64,000 nucleotides of DNA from Bostrychus sinensis (taxonomy: Eukaryota; Chordata; Actinopteri; Gobiiformes; Eleotridae), in contig CM036254.1 in assembly GCA_020698575.1 (NCBI GenBank), positions 35,647,393-35,711,392 on the forward strand. Direction: 5' to 3'. The notes below the pieces were generated by a model. It worked only from the letters and a program-made list of their open reading frames with translations, did no database searches and had not been told where the DNA came from. How positions within the stretch are numbered: position 1 is the stretch's first letter; the number at the start of each line of letters is the position of its first letter. Positions 21,313-33,012 of this stretch are shown piece after piece. The position numbers and the translations under genes were made by a program.

Positions 21313-24015
21313 GTCAGTTGGAGTCACCTGTTGGGTATTGCAGGCAACTGCGGGTAAGGGCTCTTTCAGGCGCGCTCTACGTGTCTCCAGCAGAGAAAAT
21401 ACTAGAAGCTGGAGGTGAGTGCGTGAGCCTGGTCTAAACGCTAAATTGATATAAAATAGTATAAATTCTGTTGCTGACACTATGTTAAGCTTGTAACATG
21501 CCTGTAAGGTTGGGATGCCTCAATGTGATCCCAATGCAATGACCCCTGCTGTCAGCGGTCACCGTGCGTGCACATGACTGGGGTCTGAGCTTGAATCCAG
21601 TAATGACCATGTTATTAATTCTAGATTATTGCATTTGAATACTCAGCAGCAGCATTGTCCAGCAGTTCCAGTCTTTATTACAGTTAAATGCTCTGATAGA
21701 AATTGAGAGACAATGCGCTGCTAGCTAGGTTATGCGGTTACTAGCTTAGCTTCATGGCAAGCCTAGCTCTGGTCCACAGTCTCACGAGGAAAGTGTACTT
21801 TTTAAAAAAGTGTGCAAATTCCAAGCCTACGTTCATGATCCTTATTCGTTGTCCTTAATCTGTAACCAATGTCCAACAATCCAACTCCAACAAAACTTCA
21901 AGCACCAACAAGATAATTCAAACCATACATGGAACCAAAAGAAGACATTAAGGTGGGACAGAGTTGAGAAATGAAAGTTTTTGATATTAGATATATCTAA
22001 GTTCCTAACTTACAGGAGGTCTTTCTACACATTTGAGTCCTTCTGCCCTGACGTGTGCCTAAATAATGCAGACTACAAGTCACTGATGAGTATGCAGTGA
22101 CTGATGAGTGAGTTTATCTTAAAGATCAGAAGCATAATTGTAAAGTTTGTACAGCTGGGCTGTGGAAACTGGATGGGGATAATGACCAACTCTTGGTTGG
22201 CCATGATCAGATAGGGCAGGTGAATTAGGATGGGTGCTGTAGTGGAGCGCCCTGCTGTGCCTCTAGAGGTAATTAAGGACAGCCGCAGTCCATTCCTGTT
22301 AAAAAGTATAGCTGTGTCTTCAGGAACGTCTGAAGAACCCACATAAGCCTCTGCAGATCCTTTAAAGAGGCTGCATCTACCATTGGAGCGCTCACAGTGC
22401 TGTATGCTCCTAATGATGATGTAAGATAAAGCAATAATGTCCCAGCCCCTCTGTGCTCACCACAAACCCCACGGCAGAGTCGGAGCGAGCTGCACAAGTG
22501 TTCTAGAATATGTAGTCAGTGAGTAACAAGCTCCTCTCAGCTTCCACTTTAGAAAACAAGTGCTCAACACCAGTGTTTATCAGGCAAACAAGCGCCCCTC
22601 TGCTGCTGGGGTTACAGATGACAAGTGGCCCTCAGGTGTGGCTGTGTGGAAATCAAGCGCTCCTCAGCGGTATGCCAGAGCTGTCTGTGTGTAATTGCTT
22701 TGAGCTGTCAACTCAGTGGTAAACTGAAAGGACCCAATTAAATTCCACAGACTGCAATGGCACCCAGCTGACTGCCATGCACACATGCACTGTCCTGCCT
22801 ATATCCAGGCCTGTGAGCGTGCACATGAGAGTGCACAGGCAAGGCAGCAGTAATCAGGGTTCTCTGTGGTTGCCCCCCCCCCCCTTCCCCAGCATCTGAA
22901 GGACTTTGGTGGTCTTCTCCTGATCCCACACTCTTTGTTCTGTCTTTATCTCGTCCAACACAGCCAGTACACAAAGACTCGGCACGTTTATTCTCCAGAC
23001 AAAAAAGTGAGTTATCACTGTCCCAAAAAAGTTTTTGTGTTTGTTTAAATTTAATTCTCTAAAATACAAACTCAGGCAGTAAATATGAGCTCATAAAGAC
23101 ATACAGCAGATTTTAGATTTCTGTTGGTTTCATACTATATATTTCCAATAGTATTAGCTCACCTGTCTTTACACCTTTACACACATATGAACTTAAGTGA
23201 CATCCCATTCTTAATCCATAGGGTTTAATATGACGTCGGCCCACCCTTTGCATCTTTCTACGTCAGACAGGGCCAGTGTGGCTAATCGGGAGAATCGGGA
23301 GATTTCCTGAAGGGATGGTCAGTTTGAGGGCCGCCAGAGCCACTGTACGTCAATACTCAAGGATCAATGGCTGCGCATTAAACAGTCTCTGCTGGATCAT
23401 CTGTGAGTTTGTGCTGCTTCTGTGATCAGAGGGCCGTCACTAAGTGGCAATTGCTCATTGACAACAAGGCAAGCTGAGCTCCCCCAAAAGTTTCATTAAA
23501 TAAATGGTCCAATATGCACTGTTGAATTTCATAAAATCAGATATTAAGTTGCATTAAAAGTGCGCTAGAATGTATTTAATTTTGTGAGTATGTTGCTCAT
23601 TAATCAGCTGTTTAATCTGTATCTCCAATGCAATCCTCCTCTCACTTCAGAGCAGCTCAGACGCTGTGTAAATTCCTATTGACGCTGAGCTTCAATGAAT
23701 TCCTGAGACTGCTCAGAGTGTTTGTTTTTTTTTCATTGCAAAAGTGCAAGACACTGATTGGATAAATGCTTCAAAATTGTCCTGTCTGTGGACGCTCAGC
23801 GTCTCTGGGAGTCAATGTAGCAGTGGGCGTGCCGTGACGCTGGCTGGTCAATGATGATTGGCGGAACTGGCGGAAAACAACAAAGCCTTGTTGTTGCTGA
23901 GCTATTGAAGCGTTTTAATGTTCTCTGGCTTCGTCTCAAAAGACAATGGGCCGGATCATCTACTCTTTCAGGGCACCAGGCGCGGCTGACATACAGGAGT
24001 ATGTAACAGTTTACA
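21313..24015. other. No recognisable gene
   Basis: Contains a C-run at about 22874-22885 and a stretch near 23218-23260 (TTTAATATGACGTCGGCCCA) resembling part of a fish Tc1 repeat, too short to assign. No host exon was identified. Confidence 0.4.
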
Positions 24016-24023
24016 GTATACAG

Positions 24024-25098
24024 CAGGGGTCACCAATTAAAATTCACCGAGGTCCAATTGGTGAAAATTTCCTCGCACAAAGGTCTGGAGCATCACAATG
24101 TTGATTTGTACCTCAAAAATAAATAAATAAAATCATTGTAGTCATATCAGTGTCTACATTATGGCAATAGCATTTTGCTAACATAAGCATCAGTTTAAAA
24201 CTAGGGGATATCAAGTAATAAAATAAAAAAGTTTTTTTTTCTTATGTTAATCAAATACAGTTAAAAAAATCAAACAAAATGCTTTTATAATGGTCCTTGG
24301 CTCAGAACACAGGAGACACAGGAGTTTAGAGCTGACCTCTGTTCCTTTCTACTTCTGTCTCTCTCATTTCTCCGCTGTCTGTCTCACAGTCACCGCTCCA
24401 TATGTTTCCAAATCCTCAGATCTGATTGGTTGATAGCGTCACACGCAAGATTTTCTGTCTGCTTTTACGCAGGAGACGATTCACCCATTAAATCTAAAGT
24501 GGAACGTACTGCGCCTCAAAACACAGGTTTCCTCTTAATTCTCTGGTGAAAATGAGGCAGCTCTGTCCTCTGTGGAACAGAGGGACAGACACCGAGAGAG
24601 GAGGGGTGAGCTGTGGGACAGAGAGACAGACACCGAGAGGAGAGGGGTGAGCCTCGACAGAGAGACACTGAGAGGGGAGGGGTGAGCTGTGGGACAGAGG
24701 GACACCGAGAGGAGAGGGGTGAGCCTCGACAGAGAGACACCGAGAGGGCAGAGCCGCTCACAGCCTGTGTCGCCTCCTCTCTCGCTGCTCCGTAAAAACA
24801 AAACTTAAGTCTGTTGTAAACGGAACAGTCCTGTCCCTCCGCACTCAGTCTGGACCTACTCCTCTCATGTTGTTGGACAGTAACAGAAAACACAGCTGAT
24901 TTAACCCCCGCACTGTTCATGTTAAAGTTTAAAAGCATCAGGATACGATGCTGTTGACGCGCTGCAGCGGCGCTGCGCTCCCGGGGAGTGAACAGGCTGA
25001 ACGGGTTCGGGTCCGCGGAGTGGGACAGAGGTTCGGGTCCGGATGGGAGGGCATCTGGGTCCGGATTCGGACCGCGGTCCGCCTCTTAACGACCTCTG
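24024..25098. mobile_element. hAT element, exact 8-bp duplication GTATACAG
   Basis: A 1075-bp element with left end CAGGGGTCACCAATTAAAAT and inverted right end CAGAGGTCGTTAAGAGGCGG. The flanks GTATACAG (24016-24023) and GTATACAG (25099-25106) are identical. The length and CAG-ends fit hAT. The inner part contains the 24590-24750 tandem repeat and a GC-rich block near 24950-25080. No transposase frame was recognised. Confidence 0.85.
24590..24752. repeat. Purine-rich minisatellite inside the hAT element
   Basis: Imperfect units combine GGGACAGAGAGACA, CACCGAGAGG and GGGGTGAGC, alternating between a 'gagctgtggga' and a 'gagcctcga' form, so the array behaves as a two-unit higher-order repeat of about 75 bp. 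The strand bias (purines on plus) is strong. The open frames on both strands here are by-products of the tandem structure. Confidence 0.7.
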
Positions 25099-25106
25099 GT
25101 ATACAG

Positions 25107-25634
25107 TTTACATCTTTTTTCCCTTTGCTTTTTAGCACAACAGAAAAGCAAGACAGTGCGTGTAAATAGCACGCCAGATTTAGTGCTATTTTGCTGCCAT
25201 CTCAACGCATTTTTCACTTTTTGCGTCTCTCATTTGAATGCTAAATGGCACGCCTCATATGTCACATCAGCAATAGAAATATATGGGGACATAGTGGCTT
25301 GTCAGAGACAGAGGTCACGTTGCACTATGGTCATACTCAAAAACTGTGTGAAAAGCGTGCAAGTTGCTATAGCAATGCAAACGAAAGATGATTTCTCTTA
25401 CGCGCAGCCTTTGCGGATGCCGAGGTAACACTGGCACACTGTGCAGAGGGATCTGTGGGCTGTGGCGCACTGCGCAACAACTGCATGGCCACTACTTGCT
25501 CATAAGAACAAATCCAAAACGAGCCCATGTGAAAGGTTTGAAGGAGCAAAGTGTGCAACTGGCTAAATGCTTCTCACTCTAAAAGGCAGACAGGACAGTA
25601 GCAGTGGAGCAGATCACTTAGGCACACGCCTCGG
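25107..25634. other. No recognisable gene
   Basis: Sequence continues from the pre-insertion target of the 24.0-kb hAT. No exon or further repeat boundary could be defined. Confidence 0.35.
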
Positions 25635-25769
25635 CCCCTCACCTGTCTGCAGCTGTGACAGGAGCCCCGCCCCTCACCTGTCTGCAGCTGTGACAGGAGC
25701 CCCGCCCCTCACCTGTCTGCAGCTGTGACAGGAGCCCCGCCCCTCACCTGTCTGCAGCTGTGACAGGAG
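25635..25769. repeat. Four-copy 35-bp tandem repeat with E-boxes and GC boxes
   Basis: Units start at 25635, 25670, 25705 and 25740, each CCCCTCACCTGTCTGCAGCT followed by GTGACAGGAGCCCCG. The copies are essentially identical. The last lacks the final 5 bases. Each unit contains the E-boxes CACCTG and CAGCTG and an imperfect palindrome CCTGTC...GACAGG. The unit junctions create CCCCGCCCC GC boxes. Confidence 0.85.
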
Positions 25770-26594
25770 CACACCGCCCGAGCACTGCTCTGAAACAGCT
25801 GTGCACAAAGCAAGGCCATGTTTTCCTGAAGCACACTTTGAGGTCAAACAAATCGGAAAAAATTTAAAATACAGCACTCAGGGTTTTCATTTTTTGTTTT
25901 TTGAGTTTTGATGTATAGTAGCCTAATATAAAATAGTAATTGGATAAGGGCTTGTTTCCGTTTTTTGTTTTCTTATTGGGAAACGTGAAAATGAAAGGCC
26001 AGCAGGTACCTTTCCCTATCTCACCCACTTTTAAGAATAAATGACTGTTAACATTAACAGAACTCAATTTAATAATATTAAGGTTATTATGACAAAAAGC
26101 TTACCCCCCCACCCCACCCACCGACGGCAGCACCCCCATGTGAAATTGACTTCCCGCGTCCATGGACAGCAGTGAGCGCCAATAGTGGCCTGCTGTTCAC
26201 CAACTTCACAGCATGCAATGAATTGGAGCAACAGAGGAGACAGACGTGAGCTGTGAGTAAAAAAACAACAGTTATAGCATTGTTGAGTTTGCATCTTGTT
26301 TTAGTTTTGTTCGTTCATTCTTTCAATATCATTGTAGGGAGACTAGCTGCTAGTTAGCCCATTAAATGTTTTCAGCTTCCCCTGTGTCAAAGACTAGCAG
26401 CCGCCACTGCCGTCACTCCCATTCTCCTCTAAAGACTGAGCAGTGACTGCTGTTCAGGCTCTGTCAGGGACACTCAGCTGTTTCTGACTGGATGCTCTCC
26501 ACAGATGCTTCCTTACTCACCTTGTCATTGGTTACTTTTATGGAGCTCTGATTGGCTGTCTGTAAGAAGTAGGCGGTAGCTTGATTCATGTGAG
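25770..26594. other. No recognisable gene; C-rich run at 26104-26127
   Basis: A C-rich tract (26104-26127) is the only simple feature. No gene or repeat boundary was recognised. Confidence 0.35.
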
Positions 26595-26602
26595 ACGGAC
26601 TG

Positions 26603-27059
26603 CAGTGTTGCCAACTTAGCAATTTTGTAATATATAACAACTCCTTAACAACCTCAGACCCCTCTAGTGGCTGATTTTCAAAAAAGTGAGAAGCGACAAA
26701 TCTGTCAATTTTTTCTGGTGTTGTTAGAGACTTTTATGACTCATGAAAAATGTGAAATTACTCTACTCTTCGAGCTACCTGCATGCTGCCATGTTCTCCT
26801 ACTCCATTTCAGCAGCTCTTAACTCCGCCTCTTTCCCTCTGCCACATGCACTTGACCAATCAGCACATAGCAGCGGGTGCTGCTGGGAGTTTCACCCCGT
26901 CTCAAACGTCCCACAGACCTGTCAGCTGCAGCCAACTCAGAGCAGGAACTGTTTTTCTTTCTTTTTTCTTTTTTTGTCAATGTTTATTCAACACATTTGT
27001 GCATAAAACAAATATTTTACAGACATTACAGCACTGTTCAATGACACATAAAACAAAAT

Positions 27060-27116
<57 letters not shown>

Positions 27117-27242
27117 CATAAAAAAATCAATTAAATCCATGCGATCAATTATGCAAATTAGGTGATGACGTCATATGGCAGCTTCTAGCAACCTTTAGAA
27201 CAGCCAATAGCTACTTTTCACATTGAGGAGTTGGCAACACTG
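26603..27242. mobile_element. hAT-type element containing an (AAT)n tract
   Basis: A 640-bp element with left end CAGTGTTGCCAACTTAGCAA and inverted right end CAGTGTTGCCAACTCCTCAA. It is flanked by ACGGACTG (26595-26602) and ACGAACTG (27243-27250), an 8-bp duplication with one mismatch. No transposase frame. A related start, CAGGGTCGCCAACTATTTTC, occurs at 63458. Confidence 0.83.
27059..27119. repeat. (AAT)n microsatellite
   Basis: About 16 near-perfect TAA/AAT units inside the 26.6-kb hAT element. Confidence 0.9.
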
Positions 27243-27250
27243 ACGAACTG

Positions 27251-28224
27251 TAAACAGAATGTGACATGACAGATACAAAAATAAGAAACAATATTACTTT
27301 AAACCAGGCGCTGGACACAAGAGACAGAATGGGAGTTTACAGCTGCATTATGGCGTTTTGAAGCTAAACACAAATAAGTCTCTCTTTGCTAAGTGTGACA
27401 ACAATGTGGATAATAATAAAGCCTCTCAGGAACATTCAAATGACAAATAAGAAAGAATATATTCTTAATAAAACCACTGCTTGGTGTTTTCTGTCAGGTT
27501 AACAGTGTGAGCAGTGTAAAAGCTGAGCTAAAGCTAACAGCAGTTAAAGCTAACAGCAGAGAAACAGGGCTGGTTATATCACAGTCTGTGGAAATGTGTC
27601 TGCTAAAGCTAAGGCTGGCTGTCACTGACTGTTGCTTCTCTCTGTGAGGATTTAAGTTTAAAGGGACATGAGAGTCATTATTTTAAATATCTAATATACA
27701 CTGACTAAGTGGCTACATTGTAGACTGCTTTAATATTGTAGGCCCATGATAAATATTGCTCAGACAGTGTCATTTCTAATTTGTTGAGCAGATGAGATGC
27801 TTGTTTTGGCTGATTACTATAGGAGCAATGGACTTGATGTTTTTGAAGTATAATCTCAATACATGAGTTGAAGTGCTTTCTGGTGCAGAATGGGACACGT
27901 CACTGTTGTCATGCAACACACAGAAACTTGTGCATTTAACCCCAAACATTTATTACACATTTTTATTGTGACCCCCTGATTCTTTGAGCCCTGGGCTCTG
28001 GCCCTGTGTCATTTGCTGCTACTGTATGTAAGACTGTTGCGAATTGTCTTTTTATTCTCTAAAAGTATAGCCTATAAAGCATCACTTTAGTTTTTTACAC
28101 ATCTTACTTGTACAATAGATAGGTTAAGTACTTTCTCACTTTTCTGTTACAGTGACAGATTATATTATTCTATATTGTATTCACACTAAAGCCAACTAAC
28201 ATCATTTAAAACACAGCAGGATAC
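27251..28224. other. No recognisable gene
   Basis: Contains a short local duplication of 'taaagctaacagcag' near 27529-27558. Nothing else was recognised. Confidence 0.4.
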
Positions 28225-28232
28225 ATAAAATT

Positions 28233-29229
28233 TAGGGCTGGGAAAATTATTGCGTTAATGCAGTGCGTTAATTTATTAATTTAATCGCGTTAATTTCAAT
28301 TGACGCATCGATTAATTTGATCACAACAAAAATATTACGACGACACTGACAGAGGCAGCAACACGCCACGGGTCTTCCAGCGGAGCAGAAATGCACCGCG
28401 CGAGCGTAGAAGAGCAACAGGCACATTCGAGATGAGCCAGACTTGCGCAGTTTTGATCAGTGTCGGTCTGTGCACAGTGCACGCCGATTAGATCTGTATC
28501 CGACTTGCTACCAAGTTCATCGCAGTTCATCAGGAGCAACTGCAGAGACTGCTTGGCTCAGCGCATGATGGGAAAACGCCCACCTGTCAGCGGTGAATGG
28601 ACAGGTGATTGGATCTGAGTTTAGTGCTGATCAGAAACGTAACGCACCGACAAACTGTCCGACTTCAGTACAGGTGTATTTCCCCTCCTCTCATTGTGGC
28701 CGTGCACTCTCGTTCACAATCCAGGCGAGGCGCAGTTCATCTGGAACGAGCCTAAAGCAACAAGTGAACGAGCTAAAGCAACATGAGAGACCAAAAAGAC
28801 ACATTGCTAAATGGACAATCTTCAAATCGTCACCAGACAGCAATATAGACAAAACAAAAGTTATGTGCAGTCTATGCAAGGATGAGTTCCATTACCACTG
28901 GAGTAACTCATCCCTAACATATCATCTCAAAGCTAAGCACCCCAGAGCTTTTTTAGGTAAGTTTTGTGTATTTGTTGGTTGTACCTTATTTAGGCAAGCT
29001 TTGTCAATGAAGACCAGTTACAGGTCTCAAAGAAACTATTAATTTTTTTCTTTGCAAGTTTTGTTTGCATTGCACATGTTTACAGTAAAGTATGTGAAGG
29101 TTAATTAAAAATAAACTTTCTAAATTTACAATTTTGTGTTTGTGAATTCATAATGCGATTAATCGCGATTAATTTTTTTTTCAGATTTGCGATTAATTAG
29201 TTATTTTTTTTAATCGATTCCCGGCTCTA
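28233..29229 (+). mobile_element. hAT element with BED-finger exon, exact 8-bp duplication
   Basis: A 997-bp element with ends TAGGGCTGGGAAAATTATTG and (inverted) TAGAGCCGGGAATCGATT, flanked by identical ATAAAATT at 28225-28232 and 29230-29237. Both subterminal regions carry several TTAATCGCG-type repeats, which are typical transposase-binding repeats. It keeps only the first coding exon of the transposase and then jumps to the 3' end, so it is an internally deleted derivative. Confidence 0.88.
28593..28956 (+). pseudogene. BED-type zinc-finger exon of hAT transposase
   Basis: The frame from ATG 28593 runs to a perfect splice donor (AG|GTAAGT, GT at 28957-28958). Around residues 87-115 it has KVMCSLCKDEFHYHW and SSLTYHLKAKHP, the Cys-x2-Cys ... 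His-x4-His signature of a BED finger, as at the N terminus of ZBED-like hAT transposases, where it binds the element ends. A basic stretch (RPKRHIAKWTIF) precedes the finger. The RNase-H-like catalytic domain and dimerisation domain are missing. The frame reads on past the donor only to a stop at 29042. The finger looks structurally intact, so the exon could still be a DNA-binding donor if spliced. Confidence 0.75.
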
Positions 29230-29449
29230 ATAAAATTACTTTTTTTTTTTTTTTTTTTTACAAAATGTTCTTGGGGAGGACCCCCAGACCCCCCTTTTTC
29301 TATTATAGTATATATTATATAATGTGTATTATGCACCTTTTTTGTTATTCACACTCTCAGAACTGTGATCTAAAAACTTTTTTCATGGATGTTTAGTTGT
29401 CTGAATGCCTCTTAAATATAGCTCTTTTTGTGTATAAGAAAAATGATGT

Positions 29450-29910
29450 TGAAGTTGAATGAGGGCTGGTCTACAAAGAAATTCCTGGGTTGAAAATGAG
29501 TCCCACTACGTCCCTGACATCAGACATCTTTGTGTCTGATGTTCTCTGATGTTGGATGAGAAGGCCTGGCTCGCAGTCTTTACTCTAATTCATGCCAAAG
29601 ATGTTCTGTCAGGTTGAGGTCAGGACTCTGTGCAGCCCAGTCAAGTTCTTCCACACCAAACTCACTCATCAATGTCTTAATGGACCATGCATTGTGCACT
29701 GGTGCACAGTTATGTTGGAACAGGAAGTGACCATCCCCAGACTGTTCCCACAAAGTTGGGAGCATGGAATTGTGCAAAATCTCTTGGTGCTGAAGCATTC
29801 AGAGTTCCTTTCACTGGAACTAAGGAGCCAAGCCCAACTCCTAAAACAACCCCACACCATAATCCCAATTTGGGTGGGTGTACTAATGCAAAAGTGCCCA
29901 ACACTATTTC
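29450..29910 (-). pseudogene. Tc1 transposase fragment
   Basis: The minus-strand frame 29798-29580 contains FQHNCAPVHNAWSIKTLM and ELDWAAQSPDLNLTEHLWHE. These match the C-terminal catalytic half of Tc1 transposases, whose usual motifs are a QHDN-x-P-x-H block and 'W..QSPDLN..E.LW..L'. The second catalytic Asp has become Asn (QHN). The Glu of the DDE triad is retained. MVWGCF, the block just upstream, appears in another frame (29860). Frameshifts and the lost Asp make it inactive. Terminal repeats were not found. Confidence 0.8.
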
Positions 29911-30192
29911 AGAAAGTTTGAAAAAATCTGAATATCACCACTAGCAGCTGAGGGGAGCATATGCAGGAATTGCGAGATCGTGCGATAAAGGCCTCCAATA
30001 AAGACAGGAATGTGACCAAAACAATCTTCATTCACCAGAAGAAGGACAGAAAACAACAGTTTAACTCCTCATCCATGGCTCTTTGACTGTTGTACAAACT
30101 GAATCACTTGTGACCTGAACTGTCAGCCTCTGGTGCAACAGGAAGGGTCGCAAGTGCGATAGGATGTGACTTGATTTAAGAACATGTGCATG

Positions 30193-30196
<4 letters not shown>

Positions 30197-30241
<45 letters not shown>
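30197..30241. repeat. (TA)n microsatellite
   Basis: About 22 uninterrupted TA units, 50 bp from a second longer tract. Confidence 0.95.
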
Positions 30242-30244
<3 letters not shown>

Positions 30245-30290
30245 ATAAACAATACATTTACATGTATTGTACATTTTTACAACCACATAA

Positions 30291-30292
<2 letters not shown>

Positions 30293-30353
<61 letters not shown>
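30293..30353. repeat. (TA)n microsatellite followed by T-run
   Basis: About 30 TA units, then a T-run to 30364. The intervening 50 bp contains ACATTTACATGTATTGTACA. Confidence 0.95.
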
Positions 30354-30362
<9 letters not shown>

Positions 30363-30835
30363 TTACATTTATTGTGAAAATCTGGAAGTTACACTCGTTC
30401 AGTGTCCGGTTTGGTGCAATCTGATCTGTGCAGTTTGACGTGGACTGGGAGCGCCGTTGCAGGAAAATAGAACTGTGGTGTATCTCCGACGAAGCGCCAC
30501 ACACTCTCGAGCCAGAGCCGCGGCGCGGGCAGTGGAAATGATCTCATTCACTAGAGAGGACGTGTATTTGAAGCGTAGTGTGTGGCGCTTGCAGTGGAAT
30601 TTAGGGGTCAGACCTTTAATGGCATTAACCCATCAAAAAATGTGGTTCATTATGGGACTGTTGCTGCAGGTACATGACTTAGTGTGCATAAAGACTGGGA
30701 GGTGTTCAGTGGCTTTCAAGAGCAACATGAGGTGCTTAGAGACATACTCATTTTAGACCAGGTGGTGCCCTTGCCCTAGCTTAGGCCCAAAGCGGTTGGC
30801 ATAAGCTGGAACAAGCAGAAGAAAACTAATGAATA

Positions 30836-31100
30836 ACTTAAAGGGGCTATGTTCTACCACATGTGCTTCTCCTCTGTGTCTCCCATGTGGTAATATTGTT
30901 TCCTTCATCAGAAACATACCTAGAGTTTTAGTTAAGTTTCATTCACGCCTGTTTGAGTAATCCTGTATTCTCTGGAGTTTTTGAGGCCTCAGAACTTGGT
31001 TCCACAAACATCCGCCTCTCCCACAAAGCCCCGCCCACTCCAGGAAGCACTGACCAATCAACAACAAGCCCTCTACATCCAGTCTGCTCTCATTCATTTA
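30836..31100 (+). repeat. Dispersed repeat related to 19850-20062
   Basis: Starts CTTAAAGGGGCTATGTTCTA and contains TTTGAGTAATCCTGTAT in the same relative place as the minus-strand copy at 19.9 kb. Probably a partial DNA-transposon copy. Confidence 0.45.
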
Positions 31101-31234
31101 TCCAAAAAATAGGGTACATCTCTGTTTCCACTGATTCCTCACAGACATTTTTAATTTTGGAGTACAATGGCATCAGACAAAAATTTTAAGGAAGTGAAGT
31201 ATAAAGGAAGTGAAGTATAAATATATGTAAATGC

Positions 31235-31465
31235 CAAAGGAGAGAGGAGACAGATCCATGCTCTCCCGTGCTACGTGCACTCAGAGGCAGAGGTCGGTGC
31301 ACGAACGCTGAATACTGCCCTGTTTGACCGTGGTGTTAGTTTGAAATCAAGGTAAAATATGCAAGAGCATACAAATAAGCTCCTATATTTTATTTCTAAC
31401 ATAAACATTATTGCTATTTACTAAACATGTGATTAATTCAGATCAAATAATTACAAAGCCTCTAA
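31235..31465 (+). repeat. Second copy of the 16.0-16.24-kb repeat
   Basis: Direct-orientation match: CAGAGGCAGAGGTCG, TGCCCTGTTTGACC, GGTGTTA, GAAATCAAG, CATACAAATA and ATTACAAAGCCT occur in the same order in both. No ends are visible. Confidence 0.6.
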
Positions 31466-33010
31466 AAATTTGATGAATTTTTTTATTCGCCTCACACTTT
31501 TTAAAGGTTATAAAATGTGCTGTGGTCCTAGAGGTGACCAAGACAAATATGAATAAAAGCAGAATCTGGACTTTATGGGCTGGATCTTGTGAATCTTAGT
31601 GCAGAAGGTGGGCCAGACAGTGGTGCAGAAGGAGCCTTATCCCAATCCCTTATCTTTAGGCTGGACACAAAGAGGCTGGATGTGGACTGGGCTTGGGCCG
31701 AAGAGGCTGAACTTGAACTGGCCCAAATCTAAGCTGGGCGACAGCTGTGATTTGGGAAAAGGTTGGATTTGAGTGTGTTTCAAGCAATTAACAAATCAGA
31801 GAGAGGCAGAGCTCCAGTCCTGCAATTGTCTCCTTGTGCCCGCTTCTCAGAGGTGGAAACATCCTGGCTGAGCTGATGGAGAAAAACTTCGGCACAGCTG
31901 TTCTGGTCTGAAGCGGCATAACGTGTGGCTGTGCTCAGGACTTTGAATTTTATAAAGAGCTGTTTTACATAAAAAGTAATGATGTCAAGCTGGTGGTTAA
32001 CGGTTAATTCGATAATTGTTTGTTAAAAGTTCCAATTAATTAATTAAAGAAAGTTAACTTAGTTGGAAATGACAGTGAAAAGGAGGCTTTGTCACACTGC
32101 AGCTGGGTTGAGATTCTCTTATTTCTGAAAACAGATCTATTGCGACTTTACCTGAAGACTGAATTGAGCCCTCTCACCGCATGTCTCTGTGCATCATTAG
32201 ACTGAAAATAACAACAGGAAAGGTCCAAGAGGAATGGAAAGGTCAGAGGTCACTGCTTCTGCGTTAATGGGGTCAGACCAGGCCGAATCATTGGACAGAA
32301 AGAGCTGTGTGGGCCTGCTGTACACCCATTCACACACACGGGTCAAATCCCATCACACCTCGGACTCCAAACAGATTACTGAGGGTCAAAAGTCAAACGG
32401 AAAAATACTGCTGAAAAGTTCTGGACAGTTCTTCCACAAAAACATGGTGCGTGGCCTGTAGTGACAGTCCAAAAGAAGATGGTGAAAAGGCCATCTAGCA
32501 TATAAAACAAGAGCAGACTTACTTAAGAATGATTTATAGATGATCCAGCCACACTATTTGGAAAGTGGTGGCATAAACCTGACGCCCGGAACACAGAACG
32601 AAAGAGCAGCGCTGCGTCGCCTGGAGAAATTGCTTTTCCCACGTCTTTTCACAACCTTGTTTCAGCTCAGTAAATAAACTATCCATCATTGTTAGCCGTG
32701 TGGCATCGTAGCCAATCAGGAGCCAGAGAAAGCAGTTACCGGGTGCCATAGGATGTGGCAGCAACGGCGGACAGGGCCAATTACCTTGAAGAGATTTCAC
32801 CTTAAAACACGGGTGAACATGTGTATTGTGCTGGCTGTGTGCTCATCTGAATCTTCCAGCCCAGACTCATTTTCTCTGCAGATTTTTGGTGAAGGCAAGA
32901 GCTCCGCTGACTCACCGGCTGCCGCTGCCTCAGGTGTGTCCTCCGAAGAGAGTCTAGAATAAGTGAGAATACTGTGCACACACTGTACACTACTGTACTA
33001 TAGAACAATG
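31466..33010. other. No recognisable gene
   Basis: I see no assignable exon or repeat. The open frames here carry no domain I recognise. Confidence 0.4.
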
Positions 33011-33012
33011 TA

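Noticed and set aside
23218..23290. Tc1 transposon fragment
   Set aside because: The resemblance to a fish Tc1 subterminal sequence is too short, and no transposase or inverted end is nearby.
24516..24938. 140-codon minus-strand frame with Ser/Leu/Cys repeats
   Set aside because: It is a translation of the purine-rich minisatellite. A parallel frame exists on the same strand in another phase.
30184..30504. Ile/Tyr-repeat open frames
   Set aside because: They are translations of the (TA)n tracts.
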